Assembly (NCBI GenBank): GCA_947259305.1
Contig: CAMYML010000001.1
Location: 1 to 52,014, forward strand
From: an uncultured Gammaproteobacteria bacterium
Lineage (GTDB): Bacteria; Pseudomonadota; Gammaproteobacteria; GCA-001735895
Reading direction: 5' to 3'
DNA length: 52,014 bases
This document shows positions 1 to 8,784 of the stretch, in pieces. The translations under genes were made by a program, and so were the position numbers. Within the stretch, counting starts at the first letter, position 1. Each line of letters opens with the position of its first letter. The notes below the pieces were generated by a model. That model saw only the letters and a list, made by a program, of their open reading frames with translations, did not search any database and had not been told where the DNA came from.

Positions 1-2
1 TT

Positions 3-176
3 TATAAAAAAGAAGAACTGCCTGGGCGGCAAGTAGTCGCCGTCGTCAACTTCCCGCCCAAGCAGATCGGGCCGGTGCGCTCCGAGTGCCTGGTTACCGG
101 GTTCGCGCGTGAGGATGGCGCAATTGTGCTGGTGAGTCCCGATAGCGCGGTGCCGAACGGCGCTAAACTCGCGTGA
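3..176 (+). CDS. csaA: CsaA-like tRNA-binding protein, C-terminal part
   Basis: This is the 3' end of a gene that begins before the window; only 57 codons are visible. The translation contains [20 protein letters not shown] and ends with VPNGAKLA, which I recognise as the C-terminal part of the small CsaA/YgjH-type tRNA-binding (OB-fold) domain. CsaA family members are cytoplasmic dimers of about 110 residues that bind tRNA and have been given a chaperone or export-related role. The reading frame is open from the window edge to TGA at 174-176. The identification rests on recalled family motifs, and the missing N-terminus prevents a length check. Confidence 0.75.
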   Translation, partial: YKKEELPGRQVVAVVNFPPKQIGPVRSECLVTGFAREDGAIVLVSPDSAVPNGAKLA

Positions 177-223
177 AGTAGTTAGGCTATACTTAGGTTG
201 CGATTAAACCCCTGATATATATT

Positions 224-230
224 GAGGAGA
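224..230 (+). promoter_or_regulatory. Ribosome binding site of the PA2779-like gene
   Basis: A GAGGAGA motif lies five bases before the ATG at 236, one of the clearest Shine-Dalgarno matches in the window. It fixes the start of the small exported protein. A TATACT hexamer at 188-193 could be the -10 box of the same transcription unit, but I see no convincing -35 partner. Confidence 0.6.
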
Positions 231-235
231 TAAAA

Positions 236-607
236 ATGATTATTAAAAATACTCTGCGGTGCCTGCTGTTTGCCGTGGCGGCGCTGACGCTGAGCCTGCC
301 GAGCCAGGCAGCGATGGTCGGAACCGCACAAATACAATCGAACGCGGCCGCGATCGAACATGGCAACATGACTCAGCAACGTGACTGGCTCAGGCAACAC
401 CTGGTGCAGGGCGGGGTCAGTCAGACCGATGCCGTTAAACGCGTGGCGTCGATGACCGATGCCCAGGTCGCCAGCATCCACCAGCGCATCGACGAAATGC
501 CCGCGGGTGGTAGTGCTGGTGAGGTAATTATTATTATCGGACTGGTCCTGGTTATCACCGAACTAATGGGATACACCGATATCATACCCAACTGGCCTGC
601 CGAGTAA
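236..607 (+). CDS. PA2779-family small exported membrane protein
   Basis: Predicted 123-residue protein. It has an N-terminal signal-like segment (about residues 1-25, ending SLPSQAA), a polar helical middle rich in Q and D, and a hydrophobic C-terminal segment (about 98-115, EVIIIIGLVLVITELMG) followed by a short polar tail. This architecture and the adjacent cysteine peptidase match the uncharacterised PA2779 family of Pseudomonas and relatives, where the two genes travel together. It probably sits in the inner membrane with its middle in the periplasm. The next gene starts on the base after this stop codon, so the pair should be translationally coupled. No biochemical function is known to me. 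The start is supported by a strong ribosome binding site. Confidence 0.75.
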   Translation: MIIKNTLRCLLFAVAALTLSLPSQAAMVGTAQIQSNAAAIEHGNMTQQRDWLRQHLVQGGVSQTDAVKRVASMTDAQVASIHQRIDEMPAGGSAGEVIIIIGLVLVITELMGYTDIIPNWPAE

Positions 608-1555
608 TTGAAACTCGCTAACCGGCGCGCAGGCCAGCTGGTCTGCGCGTTGTTTTTATCGCTATACCTCGCTGGCTGCGCGACCTCGCCGCAGACACGC
701 CAGCTGCTGGATCACCCACCCGATATCCCGCCGCGAGTGGAGCTCGACGAGGTTCCATTCTTTCCACAGCTGGAATATCACTGTGGGCCCGCCTCGCTTG
801 CCGCAGTCCTGAACTACCGCGGCGTGGAAGTGTTGCCCGAAAAAATTGCCGAGCTGGTCTACGTGCCGGAGCTCAAAGGCAGTCTGCAGGTCGAGGTCGA
901 AGCCGCGGCCAGGCAATTCGACCTGCTGCCGGTAAAACTGGATGGCAGGCTCGAATCCTTGCTGCACGAAGTCGATGCCGGCAACCCGGTATTCGTGCTG
1001 CAAAACCTTGGCCTGGATATATATCCGGTCTGGCATTACGAAATCCTGATTGGTTATGACTTAAACGAGCGGCAGATGATTCTGCGTTCCGGGGTGCACC
1101 GCCGTATTACCCGAAGCTTCGCCCTGTTCGAGAAAACCTGGCAGCGCGCCGGTCACTGGGCGCTGACGCTTGTCGCCACCGATGAAATCCCGGCCAGCGC
1201 CAGTGCCGAAGCCTTTGTTGACGCGGTCATCGGTATGGAACAGGTTGGCCGGGTCGAGACTGCGCATAGCGCCTATGCCACGGCCAGGCGGCGCTGGCCC
1301 GATAACCTGCTGGCGCATAGTGGATTCGCGAACACGGCTTACGCGATGGGAAAATTCACGACCGCGGAATCGGCTTACCGCTCGGCCCTGAAGCTTGCGC
1401 CGAAGAAAGGCGAAGTCTGGAACAATCTCGCCTACACGCTGGCGCAGCTGGGCCGGCACGAAGCCTCGATGGACGCGATCCGGCGCGCGCTCGAGCTCGA
1501 TCCCGATAATCAGAATTTTAAAGACAGTTTCAAAGAATTGTCCGATTGGCAGTAA
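608..1555 (+). CDS. PA2778-family C39-like cysteine peptidase lipoprotein with TPRs
   Basis: Predicted 315-residue lipoprotein. The start is a TTG immediately after the TAA of the previous gene; an N-terminal hydrophobic stretch ends in the lipobox LAGC (Cys24). A C39-like papain-fold domain follows: the catalytic cysteine is probably Cys59 in EYHCGPASLAAVLNYRG, and the histidine lies in VWHYEILIGYD (about 144). The C-terminal third (about 230-312) contains TPR-type helices, for example AESAYRSALKLAPKKGEVWN and ALELDP. Family members are thought to be periplasmic peptidases paired with the PA2779 protein. Whether the neighbour is substrate or partner is inference from the conserved pairing. 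Confidence 0.8.
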   Translation: MKLANRRAGQLVCALFLSLYLAGCATSPQTRQLLDHPPDIPPRVELDEVPFFPQLEYHCGPASLAAVLNYRGVEVLPEKIAELVYVPELKGSLQVEVEAAARQFDLLPVKLDGRLESLLHEVDAGNPVFVLQNLGLDIYPVWHYEILIGYDLNERQMILRSGVHRRITRSFALFEKTWQRAGHWALTLVATDEIPASASAEAFVDAVIGMEQVGRVETAHSAYATARRRWPDNLLAHSGFANTAYAMGKFTTAESAYRSALKLAPKKGEVWNNLAYTLAQLGRHEASMDAIRRALELDPDNQNFKDSFKELSDWQ

Positions 1556-1609
1556 GTATCCAGAATCCCTCTTCGAGTTCGGCTTTCCCGTATTTTTAGA
1601 TGCCCGAAC

Positions 1610-1702
1610 TCAATCCGGGATCTGCAGGTAGATGTCGCCGTCGTAAATCAGCACCGGGATGATTTGCAGGTCGACGCAGACCGGGGCGATCGGAACGTTG
1701 CA
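1610..1702 (-). other. Possible short coding remnant in intergenic DNA
   Basis: In the 238-bp gap between the peptidase and the aldolase, the minus strand holds 30 open codons with no start codon. They include VPIAPVCVDLQIIPVLIYDG and end at TGA. The composition is protein-like (hydrophobic beta pattern), and an upstream stop at 1703-1705 truncates it. It could be the tail of a decayed gene or chance. I do not recognise the family. An 8-bp inverted repeat (GAGTTCGG at 1575-1582, CCGAACTC at 1604-1611) overlaps its end. Confidence 0.15.
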
Positions 1703-1793
1703 TCAACTGTTTTGTCAGTTTACGTTCGATCGAAACGCCGGATGATGCCGTGTTGGTCGGGATGGGCCTGTCAGGTTTGTTGCGCAGGGTTGG

Positions 1794-2558
1794 TTAAAGC
1801 TTGTAGTCGGGCTCTTCACGATCGAGAATTTCGCGCACTTCGCGCAGGTGCGCATCGCAGAAACCGACCTTGTCCATGTACTCTTCCCACTGGCGCGCAG
1901 TTTTCTCGGCAACCGCGTCGCTGGCGATACGCAGCGGTTTCTGCGTCGTCAGCGCCACGATGTAGTTTTGACAGGCGCGTTCGAAATAAAACAATTCGTC
2001 GAAGGCGCGCGCAATGCTGTTGCCGACCACCATGACGCCGTGGTTGCCCATGATCAGAACCCGTTTATTAGCCAGCGTCGTGGTCAGTCGTTCGGCTTCG
2101 TCACCAAGGCCCATGCCGTCAAAACTATCATCGATCGCGACACGGTTGAAGTAACGCATCGAGTTCTGGTCGATCGGCGGTAACGCGGAATCTACGAGCG
2201 AGGCCAGCACCGTGGCGTATTTCGAATGCACGTGCATGACGCAGCGGGCATGCGGCGCATTGCGATGCATGGCGCCATGAATCGCCCAGGCGGTCGGATC
2301 GGCTTTTTCGGCGATCTCGCTGTTGGCGTCGAGCAGCAGTAAATCGCTGGCGCGCATGTTTGAAAAATGACGCCCGAAGGGATTCACCAGGAACCTGTTG
2401 CCGCCTTCGTCGACCGCGTAACTGAAATGATTGGCGACCGCTTCGTCCATGTTGAGCCTTGCGGTCATGCGAAAAGCGGCCGCGAGGTTGAGCCGGTCTT
2501 CGTAATAGGGGTCCGTAGCGAATGAATTATCGCTGGTATCGACGACTGAAATCGACAT
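1794..2558 (-). CDS. Class II aldolase/adducin-family protein
   Basis: Predicted 254-residue cytoplasmic protein of the class II aldolase/adducin fold (fuculose-phosphate aldolase, ribulose-phosphate epimerase and related decarboxylases). Zinc-ligand motifs are visible: CVMHVHSKYATVLASL near residues 100-115, and a later GNHGVMVVG histidine. I chose the ATG at 2558 (MSISVVDTSD) because the family domain starts just after it; an open frame continues upstream to 2957 but overlaps the divergent acpH gene. The sub-family resembles short-chain members annotated only as class II aldolase, so the substrate cannot be named. It is transcribed divergently from acpH with about 110 bp between the starts. 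Confidence 0.85.
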   Translation of the reverse strand: MSISVVDTSDNSFATDPYYEDRLNLAAAFRMTARLNMDEAVANHFSYAVDEGGNRFLVNPFGRHFSNMRASDLLLLDANSEIAEKADPTAWAIHGAMHRNAPHARCVMHVHSKYATVLASLVDSALPPIDQNSMRYFNRVAIDDSFDGMGLGDEAERLTTTLANKRVLIMGNHGVMVVGNSIARAFDELFYFERACQNYIVALTTQKPLRIASDAVAEKTARQWEEYMDKVGFCDAHLREVREILDREEPDYKL

Positions 2559-2669
2559 TTTGAATTCCTGTAAGTTCGCTTGGCCAGGAATTAAAACCCA
2601 GTAGCGCCGGACGGGCAATACAATTTTCTCGATCGCGCCGACAGGTATATTTGATTTATAGTAAGGCGC

Positions 2670-3260
2670 ATGAATCACTTCGCGCACCTGGTGCTGTCGC
2701 AGCCCACGCTGGAATCGACCGTTGGTAACCTGCTTGGCGATTTCGCGCGCGGTCTCGATCAGGACAGCCTGTCGCAGGCTGTCATGGCGGGATTGGAGAA
2801 TCATCGCGCGGTGGATCGTTTTACCGATGCGCATCCGCGGGTGCAGGAAATGAAGAGCGGCTTCAGTCGTGAACGCAGGCGCTTTGCCGGGATTGCGCTC
2901 GATATTTACTTCGATCATTTGCTGATCAATCACTGGCAGCAGTTCGAACAGCGCCACCTCGAATCCCTGATTGCCGATTTTTATCGACGCATGGCGGCGG
3001 GCCGCGGACTGATGCCCGATGAAAACATGCGTTACGTCACCCGGCGCATGGTCGAATACGACTGGTTTGGATCCTATCGCGATATCGAAGCGGTCGCAGA
3101 ATCGCTCGATCGCGTCGCCGGGCGCATCAGGTTCGCCAACCGCTTCGATAATGCGATCGAGGATTTACTGCGTAATCACGACATGATTTACGCTGGATTC
3201 CTCGAGTTCTACCCGCAGCTGCAGCAGCACGTGGCGGAACTGGCGCTCGAAACGGGCTAG
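2670..3260 (+). CDS. acpH: Acyl carrier protein phosphodiesterase (AcpH)
   Basis: Predicted 196-residue protein beginning MNHFAHLVLS, with GNLLGDFARG and HRAVDRFTDAHP, signatures of the AcpH/DUF479 family. AcpH hydrolyses the phosphopantetheine arm from holo-acyl carrier protein in the cytoplasm and needs a divalent metal; the early H/D residues (NHFAH, GD, HR.VD.FTD) are consistent with metal binding. Its length matches the usual 190-200 residues. Its stop codon shares the CTAG at 3257-3260 with the stop of the convergent dehydrogenase gene, so the two reading frames overlap by four bases with no room for a terminator. Confidence 0.9.
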   Translation: MNHFAHLVLSQPTLESTVGNLLGDFARGLDQDSLSQAVMAGLENHRAVDRFTDAHPRVQEMKSGFSRERRRFAGIALDIYFDHLLINHWQQFEQRHLESLIADFYRRMAAGRGLMPDENMRYVTRRMVEYDWFGSYRDIEAVAESLDRVAGRIRFANRFDNAIEDLLRNHDMIYAGFLEFYPQLQQHVAELALETG

Positions 3261-4654
3261 CAGTCGACGACCTTACCCGGGTTCATGATGTTTTGTGGAT
3301 CCAGCGCCCGCTTGATTGCCTGCATCGCCTCCACCGCGCCATCGCCGTGCTCGTTGCGCATATGCTTGAGCTTACCGAGACCGATGCCGTGTTCGCCGGT
3401 GCAGGTGCCACCCATGTCGAGCGCGCGCTGCACCATGCGTTTATCGACTTCGAGTGCTTTTGCAAACATCGCCTCGTCGTCGGGGTCGATAAACATCGTG
3501 GCATGAAAATTTCCGTCACCGACGTGGCCCAGCACCGGTGCGAACAAACCCGAGGCCGCGATATCCGCCTGGGTTTCGGTGATGCAATCCGCCAGGCGCG
3601 AAATCGGTACGCAGACGTCGGTGACGTAACCGTGATAACCCGGGTGCACGGCGAGACCGGCGTAGTAAGCGTCATGCCGCGCGCGCCAGAGTTTTTGCCG
3701 ATCTTCCTCTTTGTCCGCCCATTGAAAGCCGGTTGCGCCGAATTCCTGCGAGATTTCATCGAACATCTGCACCTGCTCGGCGACGCCCGCGCGGGTACCG
3801 TGAAATTCCAGAAACAGTGTGGCAAGGTCGGGATAGTCGGTCTGGCTATAGGTATTGATAGCCTTGATATAGTCGCGGTCGATAATTTCGATACGCGCCA
3901 TTGGAATGCCCATCTGGATCGTCATGATGGTGGCTTCCGCGGCCGAGCGCACGTCGGGAAAGTTGACGATCGCGGCCGAAATCGATTCACATAAACCATG
4001 CAGCCTGAGGCAAATTTCGGTAATTACACCCAGGGTGCCTTCCGAACCGACGAACAGGCGCGTGAGATCGTAGCCGGCGGCCGACTTGCGCGCGCGGGTG
4101 CCGGTCTTGATGATGTCTCCATTGGCGGTCACCACGGTCAAACCCAGCACGTTTTCGCGCATGGTGCCGTAGCGCACGGCATTGGTGCCTGAGGCGCGCG
4201 TCGCCGTCATGCCGCCGATCGAGGTATCGGCGCCCGGATCGATCGGGAAAAACAGGCCGGTATCGTGTAGATACTGGTTTAGTTGACGCCGCGTAACCCC
4301 GGCTTGCACGCGGCAGTCCATATCCTCGTTGTTGACTTCGAGGATTTGATTCATCTGGCTGAGATCGATGCAGATGCCGCCGTTGACGGCCTGCACCTGG
4401 CCCTCCAGCGAAGTGCCGGTGCCAAACGCGATTACCGGGGTTGCGCTGGCGGCACAGAGTTTCACCACCGCGGAGACCTCGTCGCTACTCTGCACAAAAC
4501 AAACCGCGTCGGGCGCCTGCACCGGGTGCCAGGATTCACCATGACCATGCTGTTCTCGCACCGAGGCGTTGGTGCTGAGACGCTCGCCCAGCATTTCGCG
4601 TAATTGTCCAATCAGGATTTCACGCGTGGAAACTTCAGCTGCAGGTCGGTTCAT
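3257..4654 (-). CDS. FAD-linked D-lactate dehydrogenase (cytochrome-type)
   Basis: Predicted 465-residue flavoprotein of the FAD_binding_4 plus FAD-oxidase_C architecture, like eukaryotic and bacterial D-lactate dehydrogenase (cytochrome). The N-terminal FAD domain contains VIAFGTGTSLEGQVQA, and the middle has FVGSEGTLGVITEICLRLHG. The C-terminal domain has LGHVGDGNFH and GTCTGEHGIGLGKL, including histidines that bind metal/substrate in this family, and ends near PQNIMNPGKVVD. It would oxidise D-lactate or another D-2-hydroxyacid and pass electrons to the respiratory chain. I prefer the ATG at 4654 (GGGG lies about ten bases upstream); a TTG at 4690 would add 12 residues. It resembles GlcD later in the window in fold but is a separate sub-family. 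Confidence 0.85.
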   Translation of the reverse strand: MNRPAAEVSTREILIGQLREMLGERLSTNASVREQHGHGESWHPVQAPDAVCFVQSSDEVSAVVKLCAASATPVIAFGTGTSLEGQVQAVNGGICIDLSQMNQILEVNNEDMDCRVQAGVTRRQLNQYLHDTGLFFPIDPGADTSIGGMTATRASGTNAVRYGTMRENVLGLTVVTANGDIIKTGTRARKSAAGYDLTRLFVGSEGTLGVITEICLRLHGLCESISAAIVNFPDVRSAAEATIMTIQMGIPMARIEIIDRDYIKAINTYSQTDYPDLATLFLEFHGTRAGVAEQVQMFDEISQEFGATGFQWADKEEDRQKLWRARHDAYYAGLAVHPGYHGYVTDVCVPISRLADCITETQADIAASGLFAPVLGHVGDGNFHATMFIDPDDEAMFAKALEVDKRMVQRALDMGGTCTGEHGIGLGKLKHMRNEHGDGAVEAMQAIKRALDPQNIMNPGKVVDC

Positions 4655-4855
4655 GATCGGTCGCCCCGGGGTAGACTGGTTTTGCGCCAATTATGCTACA
4701 TCGCAGGCCTATTATCACGACTATCTGCGCTATCCTGCCAGCATGGACAAAGCCCGGATCGGGTATATACTCAAGTTTATCGAAAAGGTATCCATCAAGA
4801 AGACCCAAAAACGATACCGTTCAATGCAATGCTGGCGGCAGGGCATACATAAAGC

Positions 4856-7129
4856 GTGACTCATCCAAATCCCAGATTACCGCTCGACTCCGCGCTGGAG
4901 GCGGAGCTGGCAAAATTTCGTCAACACCAGGCATTGCTTGACAGGACGGAACTGGTCGCACATATCGGGCATTTCGAATGGAGTTACGAGCTCGATCGCC
5001 TGCTGTCCTGCTCGGAAGAGTACGCGCGCATGTACGGCATGACCGTCGACGAAATCCTGGCTGCACACAGCAGCTGGGGAAAAGTTTTGCAACAGGTTCA
5101 TCCCGACGACCGGCACATTTTCGAGAAGTCGGGGCAAGCCTTACGCCGTGACAAGTCGATCGATATCGAGTTCAGGGTAGTTCTGAAAAGCGGTGAAATC
5201 AGGCATATACGTGAGTATGCCATCGAAGTGACCGACGCAACCGGTGCCGAGATCGGTAGCTTCGGCATTTTGCAGGATATCAGCGAAAGGATTAAGCATG
5301 AGCGCGATCTCGAGTACCGCGACGAACTGGCGCGGCAAACCGAGGCGATTACCGATATCGGACATTTCATCTACGACGAAAGCAATGAACGTTATGTTTA
5401 TATAAGCGATGGTTGCGCTCGCATTTACGGCACCTCGGCTGAAGAATATCTGCAGAAAATGCTTAGCGTCGAGGATGATCTTGCCGATATCGTGGCCGAG
5501 GATCGGCAGCGGGTTGCCGAAGAGTACGCCAACTATCTGAGCACGGGGCAGGACTGTGCCATCGAGTATCGCATTGTGCGCGCCGATGGCGCGATTCGAT
5601 GGCTGCGCGAGCTGACGCGGGCGAAACTCAAAAAGGATGGTCGCGTCATGCAGACGCTTGGCGTGGTGCAGGACATTACCGAGCGCGTGAAGCGCGAGCA
5701 GGATCTGATGTTCAAGGACGTGATGGCGAGCCAGGCCGAAGCGATTACCGATATCGGATATTTCCTGTTCGATGAACGCGAGAACCATCATCTATTTGTT
5801 AGTCCCGGTCAGGCGCGTATCGTCGGCATGAGCGTCGAGGAGTACAACCACCGCGTCAAAACCAACGAGGATTATCTACAGCTGGTTTACGCGGAAGATC
5901 GTGACAAAGTCTGGGAGTGCTATTACGAGACTCTCAAAAGCAAGGGCGGCTGGGCGGTTGAGTACCGGGTTGAGCTTGCGGACGGCGAGTTACGCTGGGT
6001 GCGTGAAATCGGCCGTGAGCACAGCCGCGATGCCAATGGCGTGATCCAGAGCATCGGGGTGATTCAGGATATTACCGAGCAGAAAAACATCGAGCAGGAA
6101 TTGCTTTACAAGGATGCCCTCGCCAACCAGGCCGAAGCGATCACCGATATCGGTCACTTCATCTACGACGAAATAAAACAGAAATATCTCTACGTGAGCC
6201 CCGGACTGTCGCGCATCCATGGCATGGGCGAAGACGAAGTCGTTACCCGCATCGTCTCCTGGGAGGGGGATCTGGATTTGATTCATCCCGAAGATCGGGA
6301 AAACGTGCGCCGCTCCTACGATAAATTCCTTGCGGAAGGCGGCGACTGGCAGGTCGATTATCGTCTGATGCGCAAAGATGGAGAAGTTCGCTGGATTCGC
6401 GAAATGGGCAAGGCCTACGTGATCAACCACGGCATTCCGGAACAGACCATCGGCGTGTTGCAGGATATTACCGAACAGAAAAACGCCGAGCGGGAAATCA
6501 TCCGCGCCAAGGAAACGCTCGAGCAGCAGGTGGTGGAACGCACCCGTGAGCTTGCCAATACGGTTAAGCAGCTGCAGGAAGAAATCGAAGAGCGAGAAAA
6601 AATTGCCGCCGAGCTCGATTTTCTCGCCAACCACGACGCGCTCACGGGTTTGCCCAGTTTGCGCCTGTGCAAAGACCGGCTGGATCAATCCCTGGCCGAA
6701 GCGCGCCGTAATCGGCAAACCTCCGCGGTGATGTTTCTCGATCTCGACGGTTTCAAGGCGGTCAACGATCAATACGGTCACGAGTTCGGCGACCTGGTGT
6801 TGAAGGTTACCGCGGATCGTATCAGGGCCGAAATCCGGGAAACCGATACCGTCGCGCGCATCGGCGGTGATGAATTCGTGATTATATTATCGAGCCTGCC
6901 CGAGAACGGAATCGCGCAGCGCATCGCGACTAACCTTAACGCCCAGCTTGCCAATCCGATTATTATCGAGGAAGTAAAGGTCGAGGTTAGCGCCAGCATC
7001 GGAATTTCGCTCTATCCCGAAAATGGTACTACCGCCGAAGAGTTGATCCGCACCGCCGACAAGGCTATGTACCGGGTAAAACGCGACGGCAAGAATGATT
7101 TCGGCTTTGTCAGCACGGCGCAATTTTAG
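4856..7129 (+). CDS. Cytoplasmic diguanylate cyclase with four PAS domains
   Basis: Predicted 757-residue protein without membrane segments. Four PAS-PAC repeats (roughly 35-150, 165-280, 290-405, 415-525) each begin with an I(A/T)DIGHF-like phrase and end with GVLQDITE-like text. A coiled-coil linker (about 530-575) leads to a GGDEF domain. The active-site motif GGDEF is at 670-674, and RETD five residues upstream is the product-inhibition I-site, so it should make c-di-GMP and be feedback-inhibited. There is no EAL domain. The start is GTG at 4856, chosen because the PAS region follows immediately. Repeats 2-4 are more alike than repeat 1, suggesting internal duplication. It is followed 47 bases later by a shorter paralogue. 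Confidence 0.9.
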   Translation: MTHPNPRLPLDSALEAELAKFRQHQALLDRTELVAHIGHFEWSYELDRLLSCSEEYARMYGMTVDEILAAHSSWGKVLQQVHPDDRHIFEKSGQALRRDKSIDIEFRVVLKSGEIRHIREYAIEVTDATGAEIGSFGILQDISERIKHERDLEYRDELARQTEAITDIGHFIYDESNERYVYISDGCARIYGTSAEEYLQKMLSVEDDLADIVAEDRQRVAEEYANYLSTGQDCAIEYRIVRADGAIRWLRELTRAKLKKDGRVMQTLGVVQDITERVKREQDLMFKDVMASQAEAITDIGYFLFDERENHHLFVSPGQARIVGMSVEEYNHRVKTNEDYLQLVYAEDRDKVWECYYETLKSKGGWAVEYRVELADGELRWVREIGREHSRDANGVIQSIGVIQDITEQKNIEQELLYKDALANQAEAITDIGHFIYDEIKQKYLYVSPGLSRIHGMGEDEVVTRIVSWEGDLDLIHPEDRENVRRSYDKFLAEGGDWQVDYRLMRKDGEVRWIREMGKAYVINHGIPEQTIGVLQDITEQKNAEREIIRAKETLEQQVVERTRELANTVKQLQEEIEEREKIAAELDFLANHDALTGLPSLRLCKDRLDQSLAEARRNRQTSAVMFLDLDGFKAVNDQYGHEFGDLVLKVTADRIRAEIRETDTVARIGGDEFVIILSSLPENGIAQRIATNLNAQLANPIIIEEVKVEVSASIGISLYPENGTTAEELIRTADKAMYRVKRDGKNDFGFVSTAQF

Positions 7130-7176
7130 CCTGATGCGCAGCGAGTCGACGACTTTGAAACAGCAACGGTCTGCGC

Positions 7177-8667
7177 GTGCCGGCAAAAAATAAAAAACTG
7201 TCGAAATCAGCCGTACTGGAAGCCGAACTCGATCGGCTGCGCCATCGTGAACTGTTACTCGATGTAACCGAGCAGATAGCGCACATCGGGCATTGTGAAT
7301 GGGACTTTGAAAACAACCGGATTAAATCCTGTTCCGACGGTTACGCGCGTATTTTCAATCAGACTGTCGACGAAGTCATCGAGGCGCATAGCAACTGGGA
7401 GCAGGTGCTTGCTGCGATACATCCGGAAGACAGGGAGCTATACGCGCGCTCTTACTTTTCGCAACTGGAGTCGGGTTCACATGAAATTGAGTATCGCCTC
7501 GCTCTCGGCGATGGTGCGATCCAGTACATCTACGAGACCGGGGCGGTCGAGTTCGATGAGGCAGGCAAAGTTATCGCCGCTTTCGGTTTGCTGCAGGATA
7601 TTACCGAGCGCAAGATCCACCAGCAGGACCTCGAAAACCGCGATGCGCTTACCCAGCAGGTCGAAGCCATCACCGACATCGGGCATTTTATTTTCGACCT
7701 GATCGACGAAACCTATATATACATCAGCCAGGGTTTTGCCAGGATTCACGGCGTCAGCGTCGACGAGTACGTCAGTATGGTCAATTCGCGCGCAGACGAT
7801 ATCGAAGACGTGCACCCCGATGATTATGCCGATCTTGCCGAGGTTTACGAACGGCATCGCAAAACTGGCGAAGACTTTAATATCAAATATCGAATCTATC
7901 GCTCCGACGGCGAGTTACGCTGGATCAGGGAACAGAGTACGACCTTACGCTCGGCAAGTGGTGAAGTGCTGCAGTCGATCGGGGTACTGCAGGATATAAC
8001 CGAGCAAACCAATATCGAACAAAGTTTACGCGAGGCGCGAGATTCCCTCGAGGCGATGGTGAAGAGCCGAACCCGCAAGCTGGCGGCCACGGTGAAACAA
8101 CTCGAAAGCGAAATCAGGGAGCGTGAAAAAATTGCCGCCGAGCTCGATTTCCTGGCCAACCATGATGCCTTGACCGGCTTGCCCAGCCTGCGGCTGTGCA
8201 AGGACCGCCTCGATCACTCGTTGGCCGAAGCGCGGCGTAACCGACAAATGTCGGCCGTAATGTTTCTTGATCTCGATGGATTCAAGGAGGTCAACGATGA
8301 ACATGGGCATGAATTCGGTGACCTGGTGCTGAAAGCGACCGCCGACCGGATCAAGGCCGGGATTCGCGAAACCGATACCGTGGCCCGCATCGGTGGCGAC
8401 GAGTTCGTAATAATTTCGTCGAGCCTGCCCGAGGTCAAGATCGCCGAACGCATCGCGGCCAGCCTGATTCAGCAGATCGCGCGGCCGATCCATATCGAAA
8501 ATGCCCGGGTTGTGATCAGCGCCAGTATCGGGATTTCGGTGTACCCCGAAAACGGCACCACCGCCGAAGAATTGATTCGCGCCGCCGACAAGGCGATGTA
8601 CCGAATCAAGCACCAGGGTAAAAACAACTATGGTTTCGTAACCCCGGCCAACCCGCAGCAGGACTGA
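7177..8667 (+). CDS. Cytoplasmic diguanylate cyclase with two PAS domains (tandem paralogue)
   Basis: Predicted 496-residue protein with two PAS-PAC modules (about 30-150 and 160-275), a coiled coil (about 285-325) and a GGDEF domain with GGDEF at 406-410 and an RETD I-site. The C-terminal 200 residues are nearly identical to the preceding gene, including ELDFLANHDALTGLPSLRLC, and the DNA is also visibly similar, so this is a tandem duplication whose sensory part has two PAS units instead of four. It starts at GTG 7177. It should synthesise c-di-GMP in the cytoplasm. The ligand or cofactor of the PAS domains cannot be told from sequence. Co-transcription with the upstream copy is likely. Confidence 0.9.
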   Translation: MPAKNKKLSKSAVLEAELDRLRHRELLLDVTEQIAHIGHCEWDFENNRIKSCSDGYARIFNQTVDEVIEAHSNWEQVLAAIHPEDRELYARSYFSQLESGSHEIEYRLALGDGAIQYIYETGAVEFDEAGKVIAAFGLLQDITERKIHQQDLENRDALTQQVEAITDIGHFIFDLIDETYIYISQGFARIHGVSVDEYVSMVNSRADDIEDVHPDDYADLAEVYERHRKTGEDFNIKYRIYRSDGELRWIREQSTTLRSASGEVLQSIGVLQDITEQTNIEQSLREARDSLEAMVKSRTRKLAATVKQLESEIREREKIAAELDFLANHDALTGLPSLRLCKDRLDHSLAEARRNRQMSAVMFLDLDGFKEVNDEHGHEFGDLVLKATADRIKAGIRETDTVARIGGDEFVIISSSLPEVKIAERIAASLIQQIARPIHIENARVVISASIGISVYPENGTTAEELIRAADKAMYRIKHQGKNNYGFVTPANPQQD

Positions 8668-8784
8668 TCGGTCCGGGGTTTCTGGATAAAGCGCAACAGC
8701 CGAACAGGCTCGATAAAATTACTCGAAGTTAGCGTTGACAGCGTTTAAGCTCGATTTCTGAAATTTTCCCGGAGTGACGCCGAC

